A DNA stretch of 64,000 nt from Calamus simplicifolius. Its lineage: Eukaryota > Streptophyta > Magnoliopsida > Arecales > Arecaceae. Below the pieces are notes generated by a model. It worked only from the letters and a program-made list of their open reading frames with translations, did not search any database and was not told where the DNA came from. This document shows positions 47,020 through 59,777 of this stretch, one piece after another (within the stretch, counting starts at the first letter, position 1; every line of letters begins with the position of its first letter). Location of the stretch: assembly GCA_900491605.1 (NCBI GenBank), contig UESW01004010.1, positions 277,821 to 341,820 on the forward strand, given 5' to 3'. A program made the translations under genes and the position numbers.

Positions 47020-50000
47020 GTTGGGTTGAACCAAAATGGAGTCTGATTATCATTTCTGCTTAGAAATATGTTTTAGAAAAGGAAGTTATTCCTTTCATCC
47101 CTAGTTTCAACTTTTATATCCCGAAAGCAGAGTTCTTATTGGTTATCCTTAAGTCAGTCGGTTGTACCAATAAGGAAATTCATTGCATAAAATTATCTAA
47201 TGAGTCAATTTGTGATCCAGTAATGTACTACCTTATATAAATCTGTTTAGGTAGTGAGCATTTCATTTCATAGTTTAATTCCATAGTTTATGGCAAATAC
47301 TTATTGTACAAATCATATTTTCCATTTTGGAGCTCTGCATAGACCATTATATTGTACCATAAAACCAGGGCATCAATATTATAATTTCATATGAAAGCAC
47401 AAGTAAAAATAAAAATTGTTGGTTGCTTACCCCCTCCAATTGCAAACAGGCAACAATGATTGCTTCTCACATATCAAGGTTAGAAAGTGGAATTTTGATG
47501 TCCATGCAAACAAAATCTTTTAGCTGCATTCACTTAGTTTCTACAATGACGGGTTTCATTCGATACAACCATTTAATCACACTAACTGACACAGTTTTTT
47601 GTTCCCAAATTCTACATGCTCAAACTCCAAAATCACAAGAAAAATGGTTCACTTTAAAAACCTATGTAATACCCTTTGCGCTCCCACCCCCCCATATATA
47701 TCATGATATTGATGAACAAATTATTTTAATAATAATAGATCTCCCTCCACACCCCCAATATCATGATATTGACGAAAGAATTATGTTAATAATAACAAAA
47801 TCCGCAATCAAGTAAGGTGCCATGCCTTCAAAATAGACTCCCATTCGTCAGACATGTACTTTCTATTTCAAAACTAATGGTCTTGATCAGTTATATTGAC
47901 TTTGAAAGTTTTGAGAAAACAAACTAATAATTGCAAGCTCAGCACATTTAAGGAGTTTTGCTTTAAAAGTCTGACTTACTCTGACTGTTTAGCTAATAGT
48001 TTGTGCCTTAAAGACATAGGCAACCCCCTGTATCAAGCCATGTCTTCTTCCTCCTCCATCTAGGGACTTTACAAGTTGGCAAAATTTTAAAGCAGCATTT
48101 GGTTGTGGATAAATCCAAATAACTCTAGGCATAACTTACTTTTTCCTATTTATTCCATCCTCAACAACTCAACTCAACTCATCTAAGCCTTTTCCCAACT
48201 ACATGGAGTCGGCTACATGAATCTGCTTCCTTCACTCTACTCTATTCAGGACCAAGTCGAATACCATTACTTTTTAGCAGGAAAAAAAAATTTAATGTGG
48301 GGCAGCTTGGGCATTTTGAAGAATTTTTTTGCCAACTTATCCATTCAAAACGTTATAGAATTATCCTGATAAAATGGTGGAATAGACTTCTTCCTCATTT
48401 GACCCCTAATTTATTTCTCCCTCTAGCCGTACGTTGGGATGAACATATTCCAAATGTAGCCTAAGGATAACTTCCTGATGTACAAGCATTGGCAGGGAAT
48501 TCAACATATGTTCCCTAAATACCCACTAGCCTTCTAAATTTTAAGGCAACTCCTTTGCTTAGCGATGGCTAGGTTGGAAATCTATAGCCAATTCAGAGTG
48601 TTGGCATCAAGTTGAGAGCCAGTTTTAATGGGTTAAGTTTTAAACAAATCATATTCTGACCTTTACAGTGATCCATATTAATAAAGGTTATTGTTCTTTT
48701 TGCAAATTTTTCAGCTTTAAAACAACAATATGGAAGCTAGCCTTCCTGAACATAGCAGACCCTTTCCATTCATATCTGCTAAGGCTATCATTTAGACCAA
48801 CAAGTTTAATATTCCTAACAGACCCTAATCTCATCAATACTTTTGCTTAGCACCTCATACATTCCTCGATTTCAGTTGTTTTAAATTCAAAATATTTCAA
48901 TGCTTTCATGAAAAACACAACCCTAATCTCATCAATTTTTTGACAAATTGTTAATGACCCTGTCAGATCAAATATCTGAAACTCGTTTCACAAAATAGAT
49001 AAATTCCAATGATATCATGGGTAGAATGATAGAATCACAACAATCTGTTTCCTTGGCACAAATAACACATCATCTATTTCCTTATAAACATCAACATGGT
49101 GATGCACTTACCAAGAAGAAAACTGAATGATGTGTAAAACTAACTTATTTCAAAACAAACAAAACATAAATGCAACATCAACGTATTAAGAAAAACTACA
49201 CCTCAGGAATCAGATAAGGTTATTACCTGTTAAAAGAGAGTCCTCAAATACAGTAGAAAGTATTTTCCGTAAGTAAAGTGATGGAAAGACCAAGAAGGCT
49301 ACTAAGACAGTTGGACCAATAAACCAGAAAATTTTGTATGTTTCCTTGCTTGGACTAGATCCAAAAGTTTCATCTCTCCTTTGGTAAGGAATACCATGGA
49401 ATGAGATAAACCCTGGTTTTCCTTCAGATCTTTCAGTAAGATAAGATGGATTGCCTCTTAAAGAGTCACCTTCAGAAATATCTGACTCTGAAGGATCCAA
49501 ATCGAGCTCAGTTAATGATGACTGTCCTTCAGAAGTAGCAAAAGACATTAATTGCCTTACTAGAAACCCTGCCTCTGACTTAATGGATCTTTGTACAATC
49601 TGAAGTGGTTTTGCCTCATAAACTGCAGACACAATAACAACTGTCAAAAATCATAGAAAGTTGCAGGTGCAAAGTTTTACTAACATCTTATAAATCACAA
49701 CAGATTGAGAATGACACCTTTAGCATTATTCAGCTGTAGCATCCCATATTTCCGCCTATGAGAATATCTCCATGATGCCGACTGAAAGACATCCAGAACA
49801 ATGTTACTCCAAGTGGGACATCATAATTTATGGAAGAACAATGGACAAGTTAAGCACATTTTGACAGAATTGTCACAATTAGCAACTTACGCAATGCACT
49901 GAAGTTGAATGAATAGATAAATGCAAAGCACTGGCAAAACATGCAAATAATGAGATCCAGAGGAAAATAACTTCAAAAGAAAGAACCTTTTTCATATCCA

Positions 50001-50777
50001 GGATCTTACACAATTCTACCAAATGTCACAGACTAGCTTTGCAGAAATACAAGTCTTTCAAAATTGGAGGATATTGTTTGTTTACTAATTCAGTTCAAGT
50101 ATGGTTCGTCAAGATCAGTTAAGGATTGACCCTATGATCCTTCACCAACCGCAAGAATATGGTAACTTGAATTAATTAGTCCACTATGACGAATAATGCC
50201 CTAAATAACTGCTCCTGTCATTGTCAGAGTTCTTAAAGGATTGGATTTTATTTGCAAGATGGTTTATAAGTTATAAATTTCACATTAGTTGCCCAGCAAA
50301 GGCCAACCAAAGGAGCATCAGCAGACCTTACTTTCGAGCCCAAGTCACATAATTTGCTTCGGTCTTTTATCAGATTTCATCTAATCGAGTCCTTGTGTCA
50401 GTAGATATTACACGATTGCTTCTTTCCTGGCCAAGGGTCCTTATTTGATTCAGTGAATTGTTTGAATCTTATTGTAGAGGATTTCAGTCAGCAATTAGGT
50501 TTCAAATCTAATAAATGCGACTTGGAGCTTCCCAATCTGAGATCTTAATCTTGGCTCATCAAACAAAGAAAAGGCAAGTCTAGAACAAACCCGTTAAAAT
50601 TCTCACCTCAAACTTTAAAATAACCATCAGATTCTATCATATATTCGTCGGAGCTGCAAATAAACCAAAGAAAGAAGAGGAGAAGAAACTCACTTTCAGA
50701 TTCTTACGAAAATAAGAAGAAGAGGAAGAGACGGAAGGCCAGGCGAAGGAGGAAGAAGGCCCAGCCGCAACCGCCAT
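42031..50777 (-). CDS. probable plastid multi-pass membrane protein, unknown function, 5 exons
   Basis: Exons inferred from splice sites and continuous phase: 50777-50694, 49781-49718, 49622-49227, 46607-46258, 42249-42031; together 370 aa. The N-terminus (MAVAAGPSSSFAWPSVSSSS...) is Ser-rich and low in acidic residues, like a chloroplast transit peptide. Residues 75-145 are acidic, hydrophilic and probably disordered. Five hydrophobic segments follow: about 147-166, 183-207, 234-254, 262-282 and 335-357. A conserved-looking aromatic stretch ('MVWPWTGPAAS', 'FEQYARYQKSPAWPVIP') links segments 3 to 5. I do not recognise a named family. Introns 3 (2.6 kb) and 4 (4.0 kb) are large and carry repeats. 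The start was chosen because exon 1 ends at a good GTGAGT donor and its phase joins exon 2 without change. Function is not assigned. Confidence 0.8.
43227..43325. repeat. three short direct repeats in intron 4
   Basis: Three spaced copies of CTTG(A/G)(T/G)GGTTAAGTTCAAG, each followed by an AAA-rich stretch. Confidence 0.75.
43895..44860. repeat. GC-rich GGCATGG/GGCCATGC low-complexity blocks in intron 4
   Basis: Two GC-rich blocks (about 43895-44080 and 44466-44860) built from GGCATGG, GGCCATGCC and GGCACG motifs, separated by AT-rich DNA. They resemble the arms of the hAT-like element at 60495-62590 in vocabulary and spacing and may be a decayed relative; no target duplication was found. 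Confidence 0.5.
46974..47019. repeat. (GA)n microsatellite in intron 3
   Basis: About 22 uninterrupted GA units. Confidence 0.95.
47681..47800. repeat. tandem duplication in intron 3, about 60-bp units
   Basis: Both units contain CTCC-rich sequence, then ATATCATGATATTGAYGAA, then TTATKTTAATAATAA. Confidence 0.8.
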
Positions 50778-52186
50778 GAGATGGATTTTCTTCCCCTATG
50801 TCTCCTCTCTCCGTAGAGACCAAACAAAATCCACCGGCTAGAAGTCTGAAGCCAGCTTGCTTTGGGGAATCCAAGGCCAACCCATCTGGGTTCGAGGGGG
50901 CAGAATAATGGGATCAGACCGAACTCGAGAAGCTATGGGCGCCGGACGGCGGAGGATTCTTCCATTGGTTCCGTCGGAGATATTTTATGGGTTTTGGGTT
51001 TTGGGACCGTCCGGAGGCCGGGGCCGACCAGGAATTGGTGAGCTGCGCCGGTTCAAACGTCCCGTTAGGGTTGTAAAACGACTTTCTAACGGCCAAGAGG
51101 GTTTTTACCAAAATATCCCCCAACAGCCAACACCTCTAAGCAACCATATTCTTAGGGTATTTTAGTCAATTTAATATATCAATTTTATTTTTAATTATTT
51201 TAATTAAAAACACTAAAATATCCCCTTCCATTGCTAATAGCTAATTTAAAAGGATATTTTGATTAAGTAAAAAAAAATTAACTTTAGCAAATATTTCCTA
51301 TACTTTCGAATTCTATCTTAACAAATCAATCTCATTCTCTTTTTTATTTTTTCTTACCGTTTATGTTTAATTCTATAAGTAAATTTAATATTTCTTTATG
51401 CAATATTTCATTTCCACTCTCTTTAAACAATCTCCTGCTCTTTACAAGTTTTACTCTCTATACATAATCTCTCACCCTCACCCTCTATAAGTTCTTACTC
51501 TCTTTAGAATTAACCTTTTCTTAAGAGAAAAGACTAACTTAATCCAACAATTTAGGAGGCTTCATCCATCGAAAAGAAATTCAACTTCAGTTTTGAGATA
51601 CTAAATTTAATTATTTAATTTTATCTAATTGCTTGTTATCTAATTATTAAATATTAATTTAGTTACTACTTGCTACTAAATATAATTTATTTTATGTAAA
51701 TATTATTATTAAATATTTATTTTCTTTGATTATAATAGCTGGTTTGCCCCATGCTCACATTACTTTTTCTCTAAATTTGATCCAAATTTGTTTGATGATT
51801 TTCTTGAATTTAACATTTCTTAGTCCTAATTAGATAGTAATAGTAGTAGCCAAGCATCCACTAGAGCCATCTTGAAATGCAGCAAAGGTAGAACATTTAA
51901 TATTTGAAGTAAGTTAACTATATAAGAAAGAAATAGAAGATAAAAGCATACAAGTTGAGTGCAATAAATTAAAAAAAAAAAGATTTTGTTATGATACTAT
52001 GATAGAATCGATCACTTATTGAGGTACTATGATAAAAATGAATAACTTGATTATAAATAAATATAATTATTTCATGCTTCTTCTTTATTAGGTACCCTTA
52101 CTTATAATCAAAATGTTAATGAAAGAGAACATGCAAAATATATTATAAGTACCAAATAATCTTTTTTCTTTATAGAAGATGCAAAA
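50778..52186. other. 5' flank of the membrane-protein gene and AT-rich spacer
   Basis: The first 350 bp are GC-richer and probably contain the promoter and 5' UTR of the minus-strand gene; an open stretch at 50857-51165 has no known domain. From about 51180 the DNA is AT-rich and no gene is seen up to the Copia LTR. Confidence 0.5.
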
Positions 52187-53703
52187 TGTTGACCCACTTA
52201 TTGATTTTGAATATTAACAAAAGCCATGAGTATATTCCTTGTGTTACTAATGTAATTGACATATGTTTCAGAATTTAGAAAGGTAAATTATTCAAATGTT
52301 AAATAGAAAATCAGTTTGAATCAGTGTTTAAAGGTATTGTCAAAGTTCAAAAGTTAGAGCCAACACCCACAGTCATTAGAGCCGACTCCAGAGCATATCA
52401 GAACAGTTTGAAACTTTCGGCACGGTTTAGAGTCGACATCTGAAAAGTTAGAGCCGACTCTAACATGAGATACAAAGAACTGTTTTCTGCTTCAGATTTT
52501 AGAGACGGTACCTTGATATTTAGAGCTGACTCTAACATGAGAATAGAGACTGCATTTTTGGGACATTGTTAGAGCCGATACTCTCGGAGATTAGAGCCGA
52601 CTTCAGATTGCGATGTGTCGACACCACAGAATCTCGGAGCCGACTCCACAACGAACTTTTTGTTGCTATTTTTGAAAACCCGACTTAGATCCGACACTTG
52701 AAAAGTTGGAGCCGACTCCAACATGTCAGAGTCGATTTTTAAATCTATCAGAGTTGATTCCAACGGTCATATTTCTTCACCTACCCTCTAACGGATCTAT
52801 TTATTTGCGTGAGGAAGTAATCCAAGTACATTTTCAACGGCTATCTTTCACATAATTTTGGAGTAAGAAGGATTATAAAAAGGGGGCTTCGTCGTTTAAA
52901 AAATAGAGAACGAGAGAAAAAAAGAAAAACGAGAAGAAAAAGAGAAATCAAGAAATCCCAAAGAAGAAATTCTCTGAGTCAAAGCCTAATTATTATTGAG
53001 AGATAGAAGAGAAATCCAAAAGCCTTCCAAGATCAAATCCGAAGGATTTTTAACATTTTTGAAGAAGAAGAGCAAGAGCCCTAAATTTTCAACCTTCTCT
53101 TCACCGAGCCTTGTTCAAGAATCGGAGTTTCAATCTTGATAGCCCATTCAGAAAAGAAGAGGAAAAGAAGAAAATCTCAACTTCACATTGCTTCAAAATA
53201 GGCTTTTCTATTCTCATTTATTCATTGTTTATTTGCTCATTTGAGGAGCTTTTAATTTGTTGTACACGTATATTTGAATTGTTTATTTTCTAATTCAATC
53301 AGGGGGATTGAATTAGTTGAGGTAGTTGACCTTGGAGTAAGCTAAGAGTAGCTTACGTTAGGTTTTATGCTGGTGAACCTATGAAAACCAGCTGGGTTCA
53401 TTGTGATCCCGGTGTAAAATAACAAGTTCGAGTTGTGATCTTGCAAAACAACTCAGCTGTAATCAGGGTGATTATAGTGTGAACCCAAGAGTTGCTTGGG
53501 AGTGGACATAGGTATGGCTAACACCGAACCACTATAAATCTTGCATGTTTATCGTGATTATTTTTCTCTCTCTCTTCTTTCATATTGTGTTCATCATTTA
53601 TTGCATCACTTCACTTGTGCACATTAATCTTGTGTAATTGGTTTAAGTGTAAAATTTTTAAAATCCAATTCACCCCCCTCTTGGGTTGTCATCTGGGCCA
53701 ACA
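52187..53703 (+). repeat. 5' LTR of the Copia element, 1,517 bp
   Basis: Starts TGTTGACCCACTTATTGATT and ends GGGCCAACA next to the PBS. The U3 part (52350-52770) is packed with variants of TTAGAGCCGACTCYAACA, whose GAGCCGACTC core is nearly palindromic. A likely TATA element lies near 52874 (TTATAAAAAGG). Long LTRs with repeated palindromic U3 motifs are known for Sireviruses. Confidence 0.8.
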
Positions 53704-53704
53704 A

Positions 53705-53717
53705 TTAGTATCAGAGC
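53705..53717 (+). other. primer-binding site of the Copia element
   Basis: TTAGTATCAGAGC, one base off the usual TTGGTATCAGAGC that pairs with initiator tRNA-Met, directly after the LTR. Confidence 0.8.
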
Positions 53718-53764
53718 AAGTGCTCATTTTAGCTTGATCTAACAATCAAGAGCTAAAGATTCAA

Positions 53765-55390
53765 ATGGCAGCTCAAGCTAGATCATCTTTTTCTAAAAGT
53801 CAATCCACAAATCGACCACCTTTGTTTAGTGGCACAAACTATTCATATTGGAAAACAAGAATAAGGATTTTCATTCAAGCTTTAGACTATGAATTATAGA
53901 GTATCATTATCAATGGTCCTAGCACTCCCACACACATAGTAGATGGATCTATTGTTCCTAAGCCCGAAAGGGATTGGAATGAAAATGATAGAAAAATGGC
54001 TCAGCTCAATGCCAAAGCCATGAATGTCCTATACTGTTCTTTGGATGCAAATGAATTCAATAGAATATCCACTTGCATCTCAGCCAAAGAAATATGGGAT
54101 AGGTTGAAGTTACTCATGAGGGTACTAACCAAGTTAAAGAATCTAAAATTAATATTTTGGTGCATAAATATGAACTTTTCAGTATGGAACAAAATAAATC
54201 AATTACATGCATGTATACTAGATTTACTGATATAGTAAATGGATTAAAGAGTCTTGGTAAGACTTATACTAACTCTGAATTAGTGCAAAAAAATTCTTAG
54301 GTCTCTTCCAAGAACATGGGAAGCCAAAGTGACAGTAATCCAAGAAGCTAAAGACTTGAATATCCTACCTTTGGAGAAGCTACTTGGATCCCTTATGACC
54401 CATGAGCTTACAATAAAACAACATCAAGAGGAAGATGTGAAAAAGAAAAGGACAATAGCATTCAAAGCTGCAGAAAATAAAAAGAGCAGCAGTGAAGATG
54501 ACGAAGAAGATAATGAGACAGCTCTTCTTGCAAAGAAATTCAAAAAATTCATGCAAAGAAGGAGACCCTTCCATAAGAGAAAACCTAGAATTAAAATGGA
54601 AGGAGAAAAAGAAAAGGATAAAGACAAGGAAAAGGATCCTTGATATGTTATGAATGCAAGAAACCGGAACATTTTAGATCAGAATGTCCTCAATTAAAGA
54701 AAGGATACAAAAAGAAGAAGAAAGCTTATGTTGCAACTTGGAGCGACAGCGAAGAGTCTTCATCCGAAGATGATCAAAAAGAGGTTGCCAACATATGCTT
54801 CATGGCAAATGATGAAAATGAGGTAAATTCTGAAACCCCCAATGATTATTTCACTTTTGATGAATTATATGATGCTTTTAATGAATTAGTTAGTGATTTC
54901 AAGATTTTGAGAACCAAAAACAAAACTTTGAAAACTAAAAACTTAGATCTTCTCAAAAAGAAAATTGAACTAGTTCTTGAGATCAAAAATTTGAAATATG
55001 AAAACGAAGACATATTAAAAGAAAATGAATCAATTTCTACTGAAAATTTTAATTTGAAGAAAGAAATTAAAAAATATAAGAACATTGTTGATAAATTTTA
55101 CAAATAGCTTAGAAAAACTTAATCTACTTTTGAACAATCAAAGAGTTATTTTTAATAAGGCTGGTTTAGGATATAGACCACATATGAAACAAAAATATGT
55201 CAATAATTTCTTCATAAAGAAACCAATCAAAAATGATATTTCATGTTATCATTGCAACAAAAAGGGACATAAATCTTATGAATGTAATTACAAAATGTCT
55301 CATAAGAATTTAAGTCATAAAGATAAAAAGATATGGGTTCTAAAAGGAACGGTGTTTATTGCTACAACCATGAAGGACCCATGAAGGCTT
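53765..55390 (+). pseudogene. Copia gag
   Basis: Begins MAAQARSSF and shows the Copia gag core: 'PPLFSGTNYSYWKTRI' (about 53815-53865), 'LNAKAMNVLYCSLDANEFNRI', then the UBN2-type region in shifted frames. Two CCHC zinc knuckles follow: CYECKKPEHFRSEC (54645-54686) and CYHCNKKGHKSYEC (55243-55284). A Lys/Glu-rich coiled-coil-like stretch lies between them (about 54880-55090). A stop at 53897-53899 and several frameshifts (about 54120, 54290, 54640, 55105) break it. The protein would package element RNA. Confidence 0.85.
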
Positions 55391-55439
55391 GGATACCTAA
55401 ACAAAAGATTTGATCGTTTTGCAGGAGTATCTTGCGGCC

Positions 55440-57440
55440 AAAGGATTAAAAAGAAAATGATATCTTGATAGTGGCTACTCAAGATACATGACGGATGACA
55501 AGGAGTAATTCATCACCCTTGAAGCTAAAAAAGAGGAGTTGTAACCTTTGGAGATAATGGCAAAGGCCAAATCATGGGCTTTGGTAAAATTTAAATCACT
55601 TTATCCATTTTTATTGAAAATATTTTATATGTAGATGGATTAAAGCATAATTTAATTAGCTAGCCAACTGTGTGATAAAGGTTTCAAAGTTTCCTTTGAA
55701 GCTTCTATTTGTACTGTATCAAATCCCATTGACAATAGCATTATATTTATTGGAAATAGAAATGGCAATGTATACTTAATTGATTTAGATAATTTGTCTA
55801 CTAGTAACCATTGCCTAATTGCTGATAATGTTAAGGTAAATGAGATTGGATGGCTATGGCATCGTAGACTAGGTCATGCAAGCACACACTTAATTTCAAA
55901 ATTGATTAGAATGGATTTAGTTAAAGGACTTCCAAAACTAGATTTTGAAAATAATAGAATTTGTGATGCATGTCAATTTGGAAAGCAAATTAGGAATTCT
56001 TTCAAATCTAAAAATATTGTTTCTACTACTAGGCCACTCGAGCTACTTCATATGGAACTTTTTGGATCTACTAGAACCACTAGTCTAGGAGGAAAGAAAT
56101 ATGGTCTTGTGATAGTAGATAATTATTCTAGATTCACTTGGATATTGTTGTTAGTTCACAAAGATGAGACTTTCCCTATATTCCTGAAATTCTTCAAGAA
56201 AGTCACAAATAAGAAAAACAACACCATAGTGTCTCTTAGAAGTGATCATGGAACTAAATTTGAAAATCATTTATTTAAAAATTTTTGCATTGAAAATGAC
56301 ATTCATTATAACTTCTCAGCACCTAGCACACCTCAACAAAATGGAGTTGTAGAAAGAAAAAATAAAACTTTAGAAGACATGGCCTGTACCATGCTATGTG
56401 AAAGCCAACTCCCAAAGTATTTCTGGGCGGAAGCTATAAACACGGCATGTTACATCCTAAATAGAGCCTTAATTAGACCAATCCTTAAGAAAACTCCCTA
56501 TGAATTATGGCATAATAGAAAATCCAACATTAGTTACTTTCATGCATTTGGTTGTCGATGTTTCATTCATAATGGTAAAGACAATCTTAGAAAGTTTGAC
56601 GCAAAATCTGATGAAAGTATATTATTAGGATATTCCACTTCTAGCAAAGCTTATAGGGTATTTAATAAGAAGGATTTAATTGTAGAAGAGTCAATTCACG
56701 TAGTTTTTGATGAATCTTTAGCATCAAGTTCTGAAAAGATAGATGATGAAGAAGATACAAATTTGCTTCAAAGAGATATTAAAAAATTGAATGTAGATGT
56801 ATCTTCAGATCATGAACAAGGCTAAGGATGATAATTCACCTAAGGATGATGGTATTGATAGTACTCATAATGATGTAGATCTACCTAGAGATTGAGATAT
56901 GCTTATGGTCATCCAAAGGACTTAATCATAGGTGATCCATCTCAAGGTGTAAGAACTAGATCATCAATGAGAAATATTAATAATCATCTTGTATTTGTTT
57001 CTGATATAGAACCTAAAACTATCGAGGAAGCCGAAAAGATAATAATTGGATGTTAGCTATGCAAGAAGAACTAAATCAATTTAGTAGGAATAAAGTATGG
57101 ATCCTAGTAGATAGACCCAAAGGTCATCCTGTTATAGGATCTAATGGGTGTTTAGAAATAAATTAGATGAAAATGGCATTGTATTAGAAATAAAGCTAGA
57201 TTAGTTGCAAAAGGATATAATCAGGAGGAAGGAATTGATTTTGATGAAACTTTTGCACCTGTTGCTAGATTAGAGGCAATTAGATTGTTACTTGCATTTG
57301 CATATCATATGAACATTAATTTATATCAAATGGATGTGACAAGTGCATTTTTAAATGATTTTATAAATGAGAAAGTTTTTGTTGAACAACCATCTGGTTT
57401 GAAGATCATTGATAAGTCTATTTATTATCCCAATTTAACT
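55440..57440 (+). pseudogene. Copia pol: protease, integrase and truncated reverse transcriptase
   Basis: The protease active site is recognisable as 'YLDSGYSRYMTDD' (about 55458-55500), with Tyr where Cys is usual after DSG. The integrase is the best-preserved part (55794-56825): HHCC zinc motif ('WLWHRRLGHAST ... ICDACQFGKQ'), then the catalytic core, with 'HMELFGS' where the family has HMDLFGP, the second Asp in 'LRSDHGTKF' and the Glu in 'NGVVERKN'. The first catalytic Asp is therefore Glu. The RT follows with many stops (about 57045-57180) and 'DETFAPVARLEAIRLLLAFA', ending shortly after 'VFVEQPSGL' at 57400. Non-functional. Confidence 0.87.
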
Positions 57441-57479
57441 ATTAAAATAAATATTAATTACTTTGAATTTATTAAGAAT

Positions 57480-58475
57480 TGATACTTTTTTATGGATGTT
57501 TGCAGAAAAGAAGCCTATAAATGGAAAGAGCTCAATTTTTGGAGTCCAATGATGCAGATGACACTCAAATCAGGATTCAGTTTACCCAAAAAGGAAGAAA
57601 GAGATGATTTCGCATAATTCTCGGTGCAAACTAAGGCAGGTGATTTTGAATGGATGGCTGAGAAATTTTCTCACAATATCTGAATGATCTTGAGCGTCTG
57701 ATTGACTCCAACTTTGATTAGGAGGAAACCCTAGATGAGCTCTATAAAAGGAGGACCTCAGGCAGTAGTTAGGAGAGGAGTTTCTACAAAGCTCTTTTTA
57801 TTCTTCTTTTATTTAGATTATTGTATTTAGGCCTGGGAGAGAAAAGTTTTGAAGTGGATGCTGGCAGCAGCAATGCGTGACTAGATTCCTTCAACTTGGG
57901 ATGATGATGAAGCCTGTAATCAGGTTTTATCTTTCTTTTTGTTCTTAATTTTTATGCAATAAAAATTATGCTCTTCTTTATTATATCTTTTGAGTTATTT
58001 TTCTGATTGAGGTTTTGATCTGGCATACACGGCATGTACCCTCTATCGACGTACCGTGATATCAGGATATGGTATGTGCCTAGAAAGACAGATCGTAGTA
58101 AGATAGATTAGACCCTTAACCTTATAATTATTAGATAGTTTATACTCTAAACAGACGTACCATGATCTTGAGATAAATTATTCTAATTTTAAATTTGTAA
58201 AAATTATTACTATTGCAACATTAAAAAAAGAAGACAAAAACCTGTTTGCATGGTGGATTCGGATTCTTGGGTTGCTTCTCCTGCTATTTGAATTGTGTTA
58301 ATTAATTAGTTGTTATCTTTTAATAACCGTTATTCTTAATATAATCCTTTATAGATAAATTTTCTTTTTCTCTTTCGTGAAATAATTTCCCTTGATCCCC
58401 GAGGATACGATTCCGATTCACCACTAGCTATAGTAGTGAGTAGGTTTTATTTTTGATCGCCAACGACAGTGATCA
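57480..58475 (+). repeat. 5' LTR of the Gypsy element, about 996 bp
   Basis: The right end (GTGATCA) is fixed by the PBS five bases later. The left end is set at a TGATAC just after Copia-like sequence stops and is approximate. A TATA box (TATAAAA, 57741-57747) and an AATAAAAATTATGC polyadenylation-like signal (57958-57971) give plausible U3, R and U5 parts. Confidence 0.6.
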
Positions 58476-58480
58476 AATTT

Positions 58481-58498
58481 TGGTGTCGTTGCCGAGGA
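58481..58498 (+). other. primer-binding site of the Gypsy element
   Basis: TGGTGTCGTTGCCGAGGA, close to the TGGCGCCGTTGCCGGGGA PBS of Athila/Tat elements that pairs with a tRNA other than Met (tRNA-Asp in related elements). The differences are C-to-T and G-to-A type. Confidence 0.8.
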
Positions 58499-59777
58499 TC
58501 CAGGCATGATTACTTCACAAAATAAAATAAAAAAATTTATTACAAATCTTTCTTAATTTTTTTATTTTTAATTTTTTTATTGTTTCATTATTATTTTTAC
58601 TTCTATATAAAAGAAAAGAGTAAAAAAAATTCCTTTTTTTTTGAATAGTTATTGCTCTCTTTAGCTTATTGCTTTTTTTTATAGTTACCTTAATTGTTAG
58701 ATTTTCTTATTTTCTTTTTAACATAAAAAAATTTACTTTCCTTCTTATCACAAATCCACTTTTAACCTAATCAACTTTTCCTTTAATTAACTTACCTTAG
58801 AAGAACCTAAAATAAAACCCTAAGACACTTTCCATAAAACATAATTAATTTAAGAAAACAAAATAATAATAATACATAAATAAAATAAAATAAAATAAAA
58901 AATAAAAAAAATAAAAAATATTTTATTTCTATGCTTAGATTGACTTAGGTAAATTTATTTTCTATGAAACTCAAATTTTTTTCAATGGCATCTCATAATT
59001 TATTAGAAAATTAGAAACTTAATCATAAAAATCTAAAAAAAATAAAATAAAATAATTAGATTAATTTTGTTTGATAATTTCAAGAGGTGGACATCTGCTT
59101 GTTGCATAGCATTTCATAATTAACTTTAAGGGCACAAACCCCTAATCAAGATAAGGTGGGAATTTCATCACCCTTCCTTGGCCCACAAACCACATCCTTC
59201 ATTTTGTATTAACCCAAACCTTTAACTCTAAAATTAACTAGACATCAGCCCCTAAGGAACTCGATCTCAATAGGACAAGGCACCCAAAAGAGTTGGACCG
59301 GGTTGAAATGACTGCTTAACTGGTGTCTAGAAAAGAAAAGGAAAGTGGTTACTTAATTGGTTCTATTCGCTTACCTAGTAAGCAATAGGGGGACCCCACT
59401 GATCTTACCCTTAACTGGCTAGTTGATCAGCTAATTTTTAACTTGGAGGGCTCCAAGGCGGTCTTGAAAGTTAGGAACTGTCTAGATCTAGGGTAAACCT
59501 AGAGTAGGGAGTCTAATATTTGTTAACTTGATTGCTAAGAATTATTAAACCCTAATTGAATTATTCATTGCTCTTAGTTCTAGGAATCTTTTAGGATATT
59601 TCTTTAGAATCTTTTCCTTTCTCTTCTATTATATTAGTTTAAAAAAAACAACTGAATTATTATTTGCTTTAGAGTGTATTGGTAGGGTATATGCTTTGTC
59701 ACCGATCGTTATAATCCAACCTCATACCCTTAAACCCTGAAATAGAGAGAACTTGTAGAGCAAACAGAGCACGCATT
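58499..59777. other. untranslated leader of the Gypsy element
   Basis: About 1.28 kb without coding potential: T-rich then A-rich low-complexity runs (58535-58930), then mixed sequence up to the gag ATG at 59778. Long leaders are common in this Gypsy branch. Confidence 0.6.

Larger units (their letters stand above)
52187..57479 (+). mobile_element. Sirevirus-like Copia retrotransposon, 5' part
   Basis: LTR (52187-53703), PBS (53705-53717), gag (53765 to about 55390) and pol (about 55440-57440: protease, integrase, start of RT) lie in the Copia order, protease-integrase-RT. The RT breaks off soon after 'VDVTSAFLND'-like sequence ('YQMDVTSAFLND'), where a Gypsy LTR begins. The remaining RT, RNase H and 3' LTR are not in the window and would lie beyond the right edge if the Gypsy element is an insertion. 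Stops and frameshifts are frequent. Confidence 0.85.

Noticed and set aside
50857..51165. Open frame of 102 codons upstream of the membrane-protein gene
   Set aside because: No recognisable domain; it lies in the probable divergent promoter region and ends in low-complexity sequence.
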